NCBI GenBank assembly: GCA_944358705.1
Contig: CALVRR010000007.1
Coordinates: 1-64,000, forward strand
Direction: 5' to 3'
DNA length: 64,000 bases
Origin: an uncultured Bacilli bacterium
Lineage (GTDB): Bacteria > Bacillota_I > Bacilli_A > RF39 > UBA660
Each line of letters starts with the position of its first letter. Positions within the stretch are counted from its first letter, which is position 1. The notes beneath the pieces are model-generated. The model had not been told where the DNA came from, made no database searches, and saw only the letters and a program-made list of their open reading frames with translations. Shown here piece by piece: positions 18,439 through 27,722 of the stretch. The position numbers were made by a program, and so were the translations under genes.

Positions 18439-18455
18439 ATTTTCTCTCCTTATAA

Positions 18456-21400
18456 TCAAAGTTTGATTTCCTGTTTTCTTTCTAACCATTCACTTTTAGT
18501 AATAGTAGAAAGCATTAAATTGATTTCATCTTTTTGTGAATCTATACCTAGCACATCCTTTACTTCCCTGATTTCTCTTCTCATTCTCATATCATCAATT
18601 GGTAAAGTTAGTTCTTCTACTGTACCATCATTTTTAACTGCAATATACCAGTCTTCTCCACATATTTTCTTCTTATACTCTTCAGAGTAAAATGGTTCAA
18701 AGTCACGTGACATATTTTCTTTAACCTCAGAATCAGTTTCCATAATTATCTTAAGTGCACGCAATCTAGTAATTTCAGTTTCAGTTGGATAATACGATAT
18801 TTTTTTTCTAGGTTTTTCATAAGAAACTAAAGGAGCCACATCAAAATCCAACTCTATTTCATCAAGACCTTGCACCTTATTTTTTGAACTCAATAATATA
18901 GCGGAATCTGAAAAATCAGCATGAGGAAACTTACTCATAAATCTGTTATCTTTTACAGAAATATTATCATCTGTATGAAAATTAAATGATGAATTATTTA
19001 CAAAGACATAATCGATGTTATCATGGCTGAAAATTGATTGGTGAATAATTTGATTGCCAATAGTTTTAAATAAATCCATTGGTAACCCCTCTCCTGATCG
19101 TGTTACCATTTGAATAACATTTCCTCGTCTAAAAAGAAGTATTCTTGAAATCAGTTTTTTTTGTGCATCCCTAATTAATATTACATCTCCAGAATTTTGC
19201 AACAATACTTCCTTATATGTCTTTGCTCCTGCCGAATTTAGTAAATCTATACAACTATCTTTACTAGGTCTCTTACCAATAAGTAATCTTTCGGGATCTG
19301 AATACATCCCAGATTCTAAATAATATTTTGGTGTTTGCAAAAAAAGAGGGGGAATACTTCCTTTCCGTTTATTTGCCATTTGTATATAGAAATCTAAATA
19401 CTTAGAACTGTTGTACTCTCCTACCTCAGAAACAATACTTCTTCCTAAAGCATACAAAGTAATATCATCTACTGAACTATATGCATTGGCTAAAGATATT
19501 ACAGCGTCCAATTTTTTTAAAACAATAGTCTTAAAATTAGAAGCTTCGGAAAGCTCCATTGTACTCATAAGTTTATCTTTAATTCTATCATACTCACCTA
19601 AAATATTAATAAAAGTATTTACATCTAATTCCTCAATTAAATTTAAAAAAGGCAATAAAACTGTAGTGTCCTTTATTAAATCTTTATGATCTAATATTTT
19701 AGTAATAGTTTCTTCATCAAGCTTTAACAAAAGTTCCGAAAGATTATTTATATATCTATCATTATCTCCAATTACATAATTAGTCTGATTTAAACCACTT
19801 ACCTTACTTCTATCCCATTCGGAAATATGAGAATCTTCTTGTGTTAAAGAAATATTATCTATATATTTAAATTTAATTTGTTCAAATTTTTTTATAATAA
19901 AACTTAATACTCCATCATCATTAATACGTAAGATATCTTTAACAAAATTTGCATCTATATGACCATAATATTTAAACCTATTTGCAATATAATTTAATCT
20001 CAAAACATCAAATTGAATACCCTTTTTCTTAATATTTTTATTATTTAAAATAGCATTCTTTGCATTCTCAATATCTAACTGAAATTGTTCTTCAGTAATA
20101 CCCAATTGGTGGTAATCATTATCACTAATATATCCATCTATTTTAGCCATTTTTCTTCCATTAAGAATGGTAGCAGTTTTTTTGGAAGTTAATTTCAGCT
20201 TTTTTTCTATACTAGCTAAAATTTTACTTTTTTCATTATTCATAAAATAATCTCTATGATGATTAAGAATTTTATTACAAAATTCATTTGTAATAGATAA
20301 ATTAAGGGATTGATTATTATAAATCTCAAAATACTTTCCTACTTCTTCTGTTAATTGTTCAATTGGAATTGTTTTACCTATAAAAGTATATAATTCCTTA
20401 ACATAATCTGAAATCAATTCATAATTTTCTGTCTCAGTTACATCATTAAATAATTGTATAAGGGAATCATTCATTACCACTATATCAGGATATTTAAATG
20501 AAAATTTATTTTGAGTATACCTAATGCGTATTATTCCATCTATTATTTTATCAAGTATTCGTAAATAATCTTGTTGTATATCTAAATCATCTTCATTAAT
20601 AGATATATCTAAATATTGAAGTAATTCATTTATGTGATTAATATTTATTTTTCCACCAAATTTTTCATCTAAAAATGGTAATGCTGATGTTGTTAAAATA
20701 CGTGACTTTTTTAACTGTTCAGCAACTGCACTTTCTTTTGCTTCATCATTTAAATATGCAGAATATAAAGAAAATTCTGGCAATAGAGTCATTAATGTAT
20801 AATTTTTAGTTAATACTGGATTATTTTCCAAATCCTCTTTAGTAATTTTATACTTACTCAAAGTTTCTTGCATTAAAGAATAAGACAGATAACAATTTTC
20901 ACCAAGCATAGTTATTAATTTAGGATTGTTTTTAATGGCATCTTCCATAATGTATTCGTTATTACGTAAGTTTGGATTTTCTAATAAATCCTTTTCATCC
21001 GCTACAAATCCTCGATTACGTGCTGACATTACTGCATTAGAAATCTGATCTTTTGGAAAGTATACGATTATAGATGGGTCATATTCAAAAGCTTTATCCA
21101 ATAATTTTCTTTTAGTTTTTAAATATGGATGATCAATAAAATGATCTTTTTTCGGAACATATCCGTGACTCAAAGCAATATTAATAAGTTTATCTGTAGG
21201 ATTTTCAAGTCTGAGCAATAATAAAGGATTTTCACTAATAGCATTTCCCATTAGCTTTTCACTTTTAAAAAATAATGCACTCTTATCTAAATCTGCAACA
21301 TCTGGAGTATAATCTGAGTTTTCTAATATAGTAATAATTCTTTCCGTTATTTGAGATTTATTCATTTTTTTTAAAACTGCTGGAAAAGTGCTTAACGCAT

Positions 21401-21728
21401 TTTCACAAATTATGTGATTTTCTAATAATATAGGATATTTATCAATATGATGCGGATATATTTCCACACCTGAATTAGCAATCTTATTAATACATTCTGT
21501 AGAAAATGCTTCAGAATCAAACTGTTCAAAAATATTTTTATTTATATCTAACATATAACTTAATACATCAGAATTTTTATTTAAAGTATGATTTCTTTTA
21601 AAATAATAAGCAGGTATTTCAACTTTTTTGATTATTTGAAAAAAATCAGTAACAGATAAATCAGAAAAATGATTTAAAACATATCTTTTTAATATTGGTT
21701 TAGGTAATGATAAAATTATTTTATTCAC
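18456..21728 (-). CDS. 1090-residue protein with ~51-residue helical repeats, function unknown
   Basis: Not recognised. Residues about 41-294 form about five helical repeats of 50-53 residues; the clearest (141-190, 191-241, 242-294) share the pattern DL-x-x-NP-x-L ... A-x-x-x-NP-x-L-I-x-x-L. A middle helical region follows. The C-terminal third (about 840-1090) holds a compact domain around IGKRPSKDSCIDLL, ILFRRGNVIQMV and later GEDWYIAVKNDGTVEELTLP. No signal peptide or membrane helix, so cytoplasmic. It heads an accessory unit with a cold-shock-like protein. A scaffold-plus-effector plan is inference. Confidence 0.8.
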   Translation of the reverse strand: MNKIILSLPKPILKRYVLNHFSDLSVTDFFQIIKKVEIPAYYFKRNHTLNKNSDVLSYMLDINKNIFEQFDSEAFSTECINKIANSGVEIYPHHIDKYPILLENHIICENALSTFPAVLKKMNKSQITERIITILENSDYTPDVADLDKSALFFKSEKLMGNAISENPLLLLRLENPTDKLINIALSHGYVPKKDHFIDHPYLKTKRKLLDKAFEYDPSIIVYFPKDQISNAVMSARNRGFVADEKDLLENPNLRNNEYIMEDAIKNNPKLITMLGENCYLSYSLMQETLSKYKITKEDLENNPVLTKNYTLMTLLPEFSLYSAYLNDEAKESAVAEQLKKSRILTTSALPFLDEKFGGKININHINELLQYLDISINEDDLDIQQDYLRILDKIIDGIIRIRYTQNKFSFKYPDIVVMNDSLIQLFNDVTETENYELISDYVKELYTFIGKTIPIEQLTEEVGKYFEIYNNQSLNLSITNEFCNKILNHHRDYFMNNEKSKILASIEKKLKLTSKKTATILNGRKMAKIDGYISDNDYHQLGITEEQFQLDIENAKNAILNNKNIKKKGIQFDVLRLNYIANRFKYYGHIDANFVKDILRINDDGVLSFIIKKFEQIKFKYIDNISLTQEDSHISEWDRSKVSGLNQTNYVIGDNDRYINNLSELLLKLDEETITKILDHKDLIKDTTVLLPFLNLIEELDVNTFINILGEYDRIKDKLMSTMELSEASNFKTIVLKKLDAVISLANAYSSVDDITLYALGRSIVSEVGEYNSSKYLDFYIQMANKRKGSIPPLFLQTPKYYLESGMYSDPERLLIGKRPSKDSCIDLLNSAGAKTYKEVLLQNSGDVILIRDAQKKLISRILLFRRGNVIQMVTRSGEGLPMDLFKTIGNQIIHQSIFSHDNIDYVFVNNSSFNFHTDDNISVKDNRFMSKFPHADFSDSAILLSSKNKVQGLDEIELDFDVAPLVSYEKPRKKISYYPTETEITRLRALKIIMETDSEVKENMSRDFEPFYSEEYKKKICGEDWYIAVKNDGTVEELTLPIDDMRMRREIREVKDVLGIDSQKDEINLMLSTITKSEWLERKQEIKL

Positions 21729-22041
21729 ATTTACTCACATCCTATGATATCTAAATACATTATACCATTAAGACTTATAAACTTCATCATTTATATTGAA
21801 AATATTACAATAACACATTTTTTATTAATTTACTAATAAAATAATAGTTACTTTATCTATAAGTCATAAAATATAGAAAATTCGTTTCATTACTAACTAC
21901 AATATACAAATATTATTTATCATCAATAATTTTTTATGTAGCAATAAAACTTCGTATCCCACATCAAAAAAAGTTAACTATATCCAAGAAAACAATCGTA
22001 ACTGATAATATTATCAAAAAAAAAGAATAAAACAACTAAGT
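21729..22041. other. AT-rich gap between divergent genes
   Basis: Very AT-rich, without a convincing promoter. The plus-strand frame of the next gene stays coding-like upstream (about 21900-22002, for example SYPTSKKVNYIQENN) but is cut by TGA-TAA at 22003-22008, hinting that this DNA is the decayed 5' end of that gene. Confidence 0.4.
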
Positions 22042-22719
22042 TTGCAACCTATAATAAAAATACTGGATGTATTAGTTCTTGTAAAAGAAGCACACGTATT
22101 CCTAGTTTACCCATCATTAAAAAATAACAAACTTTATTTTACTATTTTCGATCCTGGATTTCGAGTAACAAATACAATATCATTTTATGATGGTAAAGAT
22201 TCTATAAAATATCCATATCTATCCCAAGGAACAATAAGTACAAAATACATTCCAAATAATATCAATTATCCATATGAAATAGTTACTAATAAAAGGATAA
22301 ACTATAAACACGAAATTATAGATGCCAATATTCACTGGGAATTTAATCCATATTATGAAACATTAAATATTGATGATTATAATGAAAAATTATATCACGC
22401 AATGTTCTCTCTAAAATTAATGAATTATCCGAAAGATATAAATAAATATCTTTGCATCCGTTCTAAAATATTAGAAAAAACATTAGAAATATATACTATT
22501 AACGAATATAAAATCTATTCTTTTAAAGAACTATCACTATTAACTCAACAAGAGCTAAAAAATATGTTTAAAAATTATTTTTTACAAACAGAAATTTCTA
22601 TCAAAGAATTAAATAAATTTTCAAAAAATATTTTCTTATTAATACATAATATAGATACCTACATAAATAAAGAAATTAACCCAACAGTTATAAAAGAATA
22701 TGATCCCAAATATAAATAG
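22042..22719 (+). CDS. hypothetical protein, possibly 5'-truncated
   Basis: Not recognised. 225 codons from a TTG that has no SD; no ATG lies near the start of the open frame. Composition (FTIFDPGFRV, NIHWEFNPYYE, long helical C-terminus) is coding-like and low-GC like its neighbours. Because frame-consistent sequence continues upstream past two stops, the gene may have lost its 5' end. It is transcribed against the flanking genes and ends before a long bidirectional hairpin. No motif supports a function. Confidence 0.45.
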   Translation: MQPIIKILDVLVLVKEAHVFLVYPSLKNNKLYFTIFDPGFRVTNTISFYDGKDSIKYPYLSQGTISTKYIPNNINYPYEIVTNKRINYKHEIIDANIHWEFNPYYETLNIDDYNEKLYHAMFSLKLMNYPKDINKYLCIRSKILEKTLEIYTINEYKIYSFKELSLLTQQELKNMFKNYFLQTEISIKELNKFSKNIFLLIHNIDTYINKEINPTVIKEYDPKYK

Positions 22720-22744
22720 AATAAATAAAATCATATAAAAACTA

Positions 22745-22790
22745 GCGAGTAATAATAACATTGGATAAAATGCTATTATTACTCGCTTTT
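22745..22790. terminator. bidirectional terminator
   Basis: GCGAGTAATAATA (22745-22757) pairs with TATTATTACTCGC (22774-22786) with a short inner stem, followed by TTTTATTTT. It lies between the convergent 22042-22719 and 22905-24863 genes and can serve both. Confidence 0.8.
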
Positions 22791-22796
22791 ATTTTA

Positions 22797-22912
22797 TTAA
22801 ATTGCAAATAACGTTAATACCACTTCATATGCCATATCTATTTCTTTAGTATAGATATTATTTTTAAACACATTTCATACAAAACCTTTTTATCTTTTTC
22901 CTTTTCAGACAC
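22797..22912 (-). pseudogene. possible broken small ORF after the 652-residue gene
   Basis: A GTG at 22912, inside the last codons of the 652-residue gene and preceded by GAGGTGG, opens a frame (SEKEKDKKVLYEMC) that stops early. The neighbouring frame continues with NNIYTKEIDMAYEVVLTL to a TAA at 22797, just before the terminator. A one-base shift would join them into about 38 residues. Could also be chance. Confidence 0.25.
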
Positions 22913-24863
22913 TTAAACCACCTCTTTTTTGATCTGTTTTATTTGGAACAATTGGTAAATCTAATGTAGTTTTATCATATGAACAACTTGCCATTTTTTT
23001 ATATTCATCCGATAGAAAACTTTTAAATTCTTGTCTTTGGTCCACCAAAATATTATCATCTATTTCATTTAATAAATCTTGGAAAAATTCATTTGAAAAA
23101 TAATTTTCCCTAATATATTGATGTTGTGAACCTCTACAACCATTTCTATTATTATTAAATTTAGTAATTATTCCTTTTAACAGATTCATATCATGACTAA
23201 CAGTATAATCATCTAACATTGTTCTAATCATTTTTATTTCATTTTTAGCAATTTTTTCCCTGTTAATTACTAATATTGGAATATTTCCAAACTCCTTAGC
23301 AGCCTTTATTGAATTAGCTAAATATTCATCATATTGTTTTCTAGCAATAGAATCTAAGGAATCAATATCTTCTACTTCTTGATCTAAAATAATAAAATCG
23401 GGATTTTTCTTAAATTCACTCGATGATAAATGACTATCTTTTCTTTCATAATCCAGTTCATTATGCCATCTACGAGTATGATTAATAAAATCTTCTGGAA
23501 AATATAATTTTGAATATATCTTTACTAGCATTTCTCTACTATAAGGAGAACTATTTATATCGGAAACACCACCACCCAAAAACATCTTTTCATCAAAATT
23601 TAAAAACCCTAATTTTATATGCACATTACCATCTTGCTCAGCAAAAGCTAAATTATCATGCCTAATAAGACTTACAGCATTTACATGACTTCTATATCGG
23701 TTATCATTCCATTCTAAATAATAATTTTCTGTATCTTTTCCATCTCCAGAAAAAGCACCTAAAGTTTTTACTATTGCATAAAAATTTTCACCAGAATCAT
23801 AAAATTTTATTCCTTCTTTTGTCCCAAGAAAATTATCATCACTAAATTTAGGTTTACACTTATTAAATTCCTTAGCATAAAGTAACAATAAATTTTCTTC
23901 AATCAAAGAATTATTAAACAAATTTATTTCATAATCAGGATTATTTATAAATTCATTAGCTACTTCTTTTAATTGCTCTATATCATCAGTTTCTAGTAAC
24001 ATTCTTAATGCTAATACTTCTACAACACCTGGATTGGTATAGTATTCTTCTGAAATGCCATCAATATTAAAATCTTTAATCAAGGAATTCGCATCACTTA
24101 AACCTATAGAAAACAAAATTAAAACTAAGTTTTCCTTTAATTCTTCAAGTTTAACATCTTTATCTTCTACTTGTTCTTTTAAAATATCTTTGATTGCATC
24201 ATTATAATTAATTATTTCGTCAATAGTTGAAGGAAATACAATTGCTTCCTTTAAAACAATAGCAATGTTACTTAACATCTTTTTATCTATTATTCCATCA
24301 GCCATTTCATAATCCTGTAATAATCTAAAGAGATGCTCAAACCAATTCAACCGTTTTTCATCATTTCTCATAGGAACAGACGAACATCCAATATTATCTA
24401 TAATAGTTGCTATTATATTGCTAGGATTCACTCCATAATCGGTAGAATATTCAACTATCCTTTTTAAAACCGATATCTCATAATCATTAAGACTTAATAA
24501 TTTATCTTGAGCCATCGGATCTACAACCAACGTATCCAATACTGGAGTTAAAAATTCAAACTTAGGATCTAATACGTAAGGGTTTAATGTCATTAACAAC
24601 TCATTATTATTTTCTAATAACTTTGATATTAAATTTTTTTGATATTCACTTAAACCAATAGAATTATATAAAGCGTCTATTGCTACTTTATCTTTTGCCA
24701 ACGTTGCCAAGGAAAATTTATCAACTGGATTATCAATTTTTTCAATAAACCTTAAAGTATCTTCAAATACAGTTGATAAAACTCCATAAAACGAGATTTC
24801 ATGGTCATTACAATTATGACAAATTTCATACCATATTTTACCTGCATCAACTTTCTTTCTCAT
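22905..24863 (-). CDS. 652-residue protein of unknown function
   Basis: Not recognised. No signal peptide or membrane helix. The N-terminal two thirds are mainly helical and acidic. The C-terminal third contains a distinct domain (about 375-600) with YYLEWNDNRYRSHVNAVSLI, LGFLNFDEKMFLGGG, NHTRRWHNELDYE and IPILVINREKI. The His/Glu-rich patch around RRWHNELDYER could be an active site, but this is only an impression. Alone in its transcript, in the accessory region after tRNA-Gly. Size and plan recall the 1090-residue gene, without clear sequence match. Confidence 0.75.
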   Translation of the reverse strand: MRKKVDAGKIWYEICHNCNDHEISFYGVLSTVFEDTLRFIEKIDNPVDKFSLATLAKDKVAIDALYNSIGLSEYQKNLISKLLENNNELLMTLNPYVLDPKFEFLTPVLDTLVVDPMAQDKLLSLNDYEISVLKRIVEYSTDYGVNPSNIIATIIDNIGCSSVPMRNDEKRLNWFEHLFRLLQDYEMADGIIDKKMLSNIAIVLKEAIVFPSTIDEIINYNDAIKDILKEQVEDKDVKLEELKENLVLILFSIGLSDANSLIKDFNIDGISEEYYTNPGVVEVLALRMLLETDDIEQLKEVANEFINNPDYEINLFNNSLIEENLLLLYAKEFNKCKPKFSDDNFLGTKEGIKFYDSGENFYAIVKTLGAFSGDGKDTENYYLEWNDNRYRSHVNAVSLIRHDNLAFAEQDGNVHIKLGFLNFDEKMFLGGGVSDINSSPYSREMLVKIYSKLYFPEDFINHTRRWHNELDYERKDSHLSSSEFKKNPDFIILDQEVEDIDSLDSIARKQYDEYLANSIKAAKEFGNIPILVINREKIAKNEIKMIRTMLDDYTVSHDMNLLKGIITKFNNNRNGCRGSQHQYIRENYFSNEFFQDLLNEIDDNILVDQRQEFKSFLSDEYKKMASCSYDKTTLDLPIVPNKTDQKRGGLSV

Positions 24864-24957
24864 CTTTTTTCCTTCCGTTACACATCATATTATTTTATAT
24901 AATTGATTATATCATAAACTTCAAATATCAAAATAATTTATACCAAATACTTTTTTA

Positions 24958-25281
24958 TTATTTATAAATAAAACCATTGCTACTTTTTTCTAACCTAGTT
25001 CTTAATAATGGCAAAGCTTCCACATTCCAAAATTCTCCAGAGATAACTCCAGAAGACATTCCTCCTTGTGCAAACCCTTGACATTTCCCAACACTTTCTC
25101 TCGTAAGTTCTACACCTGTTAATTTTAAGTGTTCTTCCTTAACAATTTTCTCAAATTCATTATATTCCAAAGGGAATTCATATTCAGAAAACTTTTCTTC
25201 TAAATACTCCCAAAAATAAGAATCCCCTCGAAGTCCCCATTGTTTTGGTTTATCTTTAAATATAATAGAAACCTTTTCCAT
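24958..25281 (-). CDS. small conserved-looking protein of unknown function
   Basis: 107 aa. Begins with KDKPKQWGLRGDSYFWEYL and ends with GGMSSGVISGEFW followed by ALPLLRTR. These islands look strongly conserved, typical of a small soluble domain family I know only as unnamed hypotheticals. AAGGGG precedes ATG 25281; its SD overlaps the stop of the upstream ART-like gene, so the two are co-transcribed and possibly coupled. Confidence 0.65.
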   Translation of the reverse strand: MEKVSIIFKDKPKQWGLRGDSYFWEYLEEKFSEYEFPLEYNEFEKIVKEEHLKLTGVELTRESVGKCQGFAQGGMSSGVISGEFWNVEALPLLRTRLEKSSNGFIYK

Positions 25282-25283
25282 CT

Positions 25284-25997
25284 TTACTTTTCCCCTTCCT
25301 GATAAATATAATTATAATACTTATACAATAATTCTAAATTTTCTTTTACGTAATCAAAGTTTTTATCTATCAAATATTTTAATATTTTTTCTGCGGAAAT
25401 ATCCTGTTGAAACTTCAACAGCTTGATTTTTTGAGGTTCAATCACTTTATTAGAATAAGTATGCATGTTCCAATATTCCATCTTATTACTATTTAAATCA
25501 CTATTATATTTATAAACCCCTTTTAAGAACCGCCTTGGAAATGCTTGTTTTTTAACTTCATCTACATCTTCAAAATCATAATCCACATTCTCTTCTAAAT
25601 CCAACACAAGATAGCAACTATTATCTAATATTTCTTTCAAAGTATCACAAGCCATAATAAACTTTTTATTACTTTCATGATAAAATTTAAAAATCACATC
25701 ATAAATAAATTTAGGAAAATACGATTGCTTCATAAAATAAGCACCTAATCGGTAAATATATTTGTTTTTTGGTCTAGACATTAACCATTTTAACCATACA
25801 TCCATAATAATAAGTGCATTCTTTTCTCCAATCGTAAAAAACACTTTTTTAGTTTGTTCTAATCCTTTCGCATTTTCACCAATTCTAGGTTCTAACCCAT
25901 TTTTAAATATACTATAAATATTATCTTTACTAGTATAATGAAGAAAAATATTTTCTAAATTAATATCATTAATATCTATGGTAGGAATATTATCCAT
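25284..25997 (-). CDS. putative ADP-ribosyltransferase-like protein, function unproven
   Basis: 237 aa from ATG 25997 (SD AGGGG); a longer frame to 26120 has no SD. The N-terminal block FLHYTSKDNIYSIFKNGLEP, then FFTIGEKNAL, has the His-Tyr...I-x-x-x-G-L-x-P layout seen in ART-fold and KptA-like proteins, where it lines an NAD pocket. No clear catalytic Glu motif is assigned. The C-terminal half is Lys/Tyr-rich and helical. Forms a pair with the 107-residue gene, 2 bases downstream. The enzymatic role is inference. Confidence 0.6.
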   Translation of the reverse strand: MDNIPTIDINDINLENIFLHYTSKDNIYSIFKNGLEPRIGENAKGLEQTKKVFFTIGEKNALIIMDVWLKWLMSRPKNKYIYRLGAYFMKQSYFPKFIYDVIFKFYHESNKKFIMACDTLKEILDNSCYLVLDLEENVDYDFEDVDEVKKQAFPRRFLKGVYKYNSDLNSNKMEYWNMHTYSNKVIEPQKIKLLKFQQDISAEKILKYLIDKNFDYVKENLELLYKYYNYIYQEGEK

Positions 25998-26123
25998 TAT
26001 TACCACCCCTTCCATATAGAGATAACACTCTAATTTTACCACAAAATGCATATTTTTAAACACACTAGACAAATAAACAAATATATTTATCAACAAAAAA
26101 GATAATTGTGTTAATATCACGAA

Positions 26124-26996
26124 TCATCTTTTTCTTATCCTAGTATATATAATATAAAATAACATCATTCCAAAAGTACATAATATTAAATCATCTACAT
26201 CAAAAACACCAACTTTAAATATATATTGAAATAATTCTACTAATAACACAATTCCCAGGGATAGGAAAAAATTGGTTGAAAACTTTTTAATATGAAATAA
26301 TTCAATCAAAAAATATTCTAATGGCATAAATACAAATAAATTTCCAAATATATTTATAATAATTGAATATATAGACCCATTTTTTAATATATTAATAAAA
26401 GATTGAAAAGGAATCAGATTATAACTATCAATACTATGATATCTTGCAAAAAATCCCATATTAAATAAAAGAATAACATAATATATAAAAATTATTACAT
26501 GAGAAAGTTTCGATACTTTCTTTTTATCTTCTAGTTTTTCTACATAATTATTACTATATATTCTATTACCAATAATTACAAAAATAGAAGCAATAACTAT
26601 AATAAGCAATCGTATAAAATAATTCACTTCTATATTAGGATCATATTCAAATCTTAAATAAAATAAAAATGATAGTATAGATAATACATAAAAGAAAATA
26701 ATTAACTTAAATTGGAAATTATATTTGTTTGTTTTAACAATTTCATTATATTCAATTAGTTGTTCAACATCATTTTTACCTTTTTTGTTTTCTTCTCCTT
26801 TTAATAATCCAGATACATCTACATTAAGTTCTTTAGAAAGTGGAAGAAGTAAAGATATATCAGGAGTTCCCCTTCCAGTTTCCCATCTTGAAACTGCTTT
26901 TTCTGTAACAAATAATCTTTCTGCAAGTTTCTCTTGAGTTATTCCTAATTCTTTTCTTTTTATTTTTATAAAGTTAGATATTTTATTTAGATTCAT
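26124..26996 (-). CDS. XRE-family regulator fused to a VanZ-like membrane domain
   Basis: 290 aa. Residues about 1-62 are a Cro/CI helix-turn-helix (KRKELGITQEKLAERLFVTE, then KAVSRWETGRGTPD). After a linker come about six transmembrane helices. The last part has VanZ signatures: NLIPFQSF, GNLFVFMPLEYF and VFDVDDLILCTFG. Such fusions suggest membrane- or envelope-responsive regulation; VanZ is linked to glycopeptide tolerance. Start at ATG 26996 with GGTGAT; 14-base overlap with the upstream membrane gene. Target genes unknown, probably its own operon. Confidence 0.85.
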   Translation of the reverse strand: MNLNKISNFIKIKRKELGITQEKLAERLFVTEKAVSRWETGRGTPDISLLLPLSKELNVDVSGLLKGEENKKGKNDVEQLIEYNEIVKTNKYNFQFKLIIFFYVLSILSFLFYLRFEYDPNIEVNYFIRLLIIVIASIFVIIGNRIYSNNYVEKLEDKKKVSKLSHVIIFIYYVILLFNMGFFARYHSIDSYNLIPFQSFINILKNGSIYSIIINIFGNLFVFMPLEYFLIELFHIKKFSTNFFLSLGIVLLVELFQYIFKVGVFDVDDLILCTFGMMLFYIIYTRIRKR

Positions 26997-27630
26997 GTAT
27001 ATCACCAACCAACTTACAATGATGAGTATTTAAATAATTATTATACTCTTCCCTAGAAACTTCATTTCGTTCGCTATAAGATATAGATAGTATACCATCG
27101 ATATCGAAAAACTCATAATACTTTCCTATACTATAATGAAAACCATCCATTGCTCCAGCAGAATACGAATATACTTCATAATTATTTTCGCAATAATAAT
27201 GAGCACTATCATAAATATCATTTCTCTCTTTTTCCTCATTTACATTCATTCCAAATACAAGTAAATAACCAAAGAAGAATGGCATTGAAAAAGTGGCAAA
27301 AAATATGGTAATAAGTATCGAAAGTACCTTAATAAAATTACTTCCTAAAAAACCAATTACTATTAAAGTTATCATACTAGAAATTTCAAAAACACATTGT
27401 AAAGTATTTTTCGAAAATAACCATAGAAAGAAATAAACTACTATGATAAGACTTTTACACTTTATATCTTTTCTAAATATAATCAATATAATTATATTAG
27501 TAACAATTAAAATTACCATAAAGACTTGATAAATTAATCCACTAATTTTCAAATTATCCAAGATAAGATTATAAATAATAAATAAACCCATCATTACTAA
27601 TGCATAGTAATTAATTAAAAACTTTTTCAT
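26983..27630 (-). CDS. membrane protein of unknown function
   Basis: 215 aa. About five hydrophobic segments in the first 125 residues, then a soluble C-terminal domain (EERNDIYDSAHYYCENNYE, SAGAMDGFHYSIGKYYEFFD) that is probably extracytoplasmic. AAGGGATTTTT precedes ATG 27630. The XRE-VanZ regulator gene overlaps its 3' end by 14 bases, so the two are co-produced; a sensor/partner role for the regulator is inference. Confidence 0.7.
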   Translation of the reverse strand: MKKFLINYYALVMMGLFIIYNLILDNLKISGLIYQVFMVILIVTNIIILIIFRKDIKCKSLIIVVYFFLWLFSKNTLQCVFEISSMITLIVIGFLGSNFIKVLSILITIFFATFSMPFFFGYLLVFGMNVNEEKERNDIYDSAHYYCENNYEVYSYSAGAMDGFHYSIGKYYEFFDIDGILSISYSERNEVSREEYNNYLNTHHCKLVGDIHESK

Positions 27631-27722
27631 AAAAATCCCTTCTTTCTAAAATCATAATATTATAAATCTTAGAAGAAGTAACCCTATGAATCGTAGGATT
27701 TAATAAATACATAACAAATAAA

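Noticed and set aside
16333-27722. Integrative element with att sites at tRNA-Gly
   Set aside because: No integrase and no second copy of the tRNA 3' end were found by eye, so no element boundaries are claimed.
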